Origin: Clostridia bacterium
Lineage (GTDB): Bacteria; Bacillota_A; Clostridia; Oscillospirales; Acutalibacteraceae
Reading direction: 5' to 3'
DNA: 6,311 nt
Assembly: GCA_017441045.1 (NCBI GenBank)
Contig: JAFSAK010000007.1
Span: 1 to 6,311 of the forward strand
Below, one piece after another: positions 6,108-6,311 of the stretch. The position numbers and the translations under genes were made by a program. How positions within the stretch are numbered: position 1 is the first letter of the stretch; the number at the start of each line of letters is the position of its first letter. The notes beneath the pieces are model-generated. The model was not told the DNA's origin. It did no database searches and was given only the letters and a program-made list of their open reading frames with translations.

Positions 6108-6311
6108 ATGGATTTACCGAAAAGAAAACACCCGCGCCTTAAAAGTTACGATTATAGCGGTAGCGGTGCATATTTTGTTACGATATGCACACACAATCGC
6201 CAACACATATTATCAGATATTGTAGGGCGGGGGCTTGCTCCCGCCGAAATACAATTATTTGAATTGGGGCAAATTGCCAACTCAGAAATTCTTAATTTAG
6301 AAAAACGATAC
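6108..6311 (+). CDS. Y1 (IS200/RAYT-like) transposase, N-terminal part, cut by the window edge
   Basis: The ATG at 6108 opens a frame of 68 codons that runs off the right end. It begins MDLPKRKHPRLKSYDYSGSG, and AYFVTICTHNR (residues 21-31) is the first beta-strand segment of REP-associated tyrosine transposases. VGRGLAPAE (39-47) and the following LGQIANSEI also match that family. These HUH enzymes cut and join single-stranded DNA at palindromes; the HxH metal motif and catalytic Tyr would lie further right and cannot be checked. The gene begins two bases after the phosphatase stop, without a strong ribosome site (AAAGGTG at 6085-6091 is too distant). It may be translated by coupling or poorly, or its true start may differ. 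The short arm before YDYSGSG is normal for the family. A GC-rich palindrome lies inside the reading frame. Confidence 0.85.
   Translation, partial: MDLPKRKHPRLKSYDYSGSGAYFVTICTHNRQHILSDIVGRGLAPAEIQLFELGQIANSEILNLEKRY
6219..6255. repeat. REP-like palindrome embedded in the transposase gene
   Basis: GGCGGGGGC (6226-6234) and GCTCCCGCC (6237-6245) form a nearly perfect hairpin with one G-T pair, flanked by ATTGTA (6219-6224) and its complement TACAAT (6250-6255). Its GC content is far above the surrounding sequence. On the + strand it encodes VGRGLAP. It resembles the REP-type hairpins that RAYT enzymes recognise. No second copy is seen in this window. Confidence 0.65.

Noticed and set aside
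1..6311. tRNA, rRNA, riboswitch or CRISPR array
   Set aside because: All gaps are under about 140 bases, and I saw no cloverleaf, spaced direct-repeat array or recognised riboswitch core in them.

Overview
The window looks like a piece of chromosome from a Firmicute of the class Clostridia, probably an uncultured, gut-type member of the Oscillospirales or a neighbouring order. That placement is inferred from strong AAAGGAGG-type ribosome sites, moderate GC, a lipoprotein-type alkaline phosphatase, a YwaF-type membrane protein and a clostridial-type orotate phosphoribosyltransferase-like protein. It is not based on any marker gene.

Layout, left to right. (1) Bases 1-1221 hold the 3' nine-tenths of a phosphoglucosamine mutase gene (glmM, + strand), whose start lies outside the window. 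(2) Bases 1299-1940 (+) encode an orotate phosphoribosyltransferase-like protein with its own candidate promoter, a 12-bp palindrome in its leader and a strong ribosome site. It lacks the acidic pair of the PRPP-binding motif and the usual catalytic loop. (3) A strong hairpin with T-tracts on both sides (1941-1988) serves as a shared terminator for this gene and the convergent gene that follows. (4) Bases 1990-3987 (-) encode a 665-residue cytoplasmic protein with the fold and catalytic acidic residues of GH78 alpha-L-rhamnosidases, but divergent around them. (5) Bases 3988-4125 are a compact divergent regulatory region with two good extended -10 promoters and a small palindrome. (6) Bases 4126-6105 (+) are an apparent two-gene operon: a seven-helix YwaF/TMEM164-like membrane protein and a secreted, lipid-anchored alkaline phosphatase. 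(7) Only two bases after the phosphatase stop, a Y1-type (IS200/RAYT-like) transposase gene starts and runs off the right end. A REP-like GC-rich palindrome is embedded in its reading frame.

The genes do not form one obvious pathway. glmM serves cell-wall precursor synthesis, the GH78-like enzyme would cleave a glycoside inside the cell, and the YwaF-phosphatase pair sits at the cell surface. I see no convincing undescribed multi-gene system. The most interesting signals are the phosphoribosyltransferase-like protein that has lost its substrate-binding signature, the palindrome coding inside the transposase, and the pairing of a putative membrane acyltransferase relative with a surface phosphatase. 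No RNA genes, CRISPR arrays or intergenic gaps longer than about 140 bases are present.
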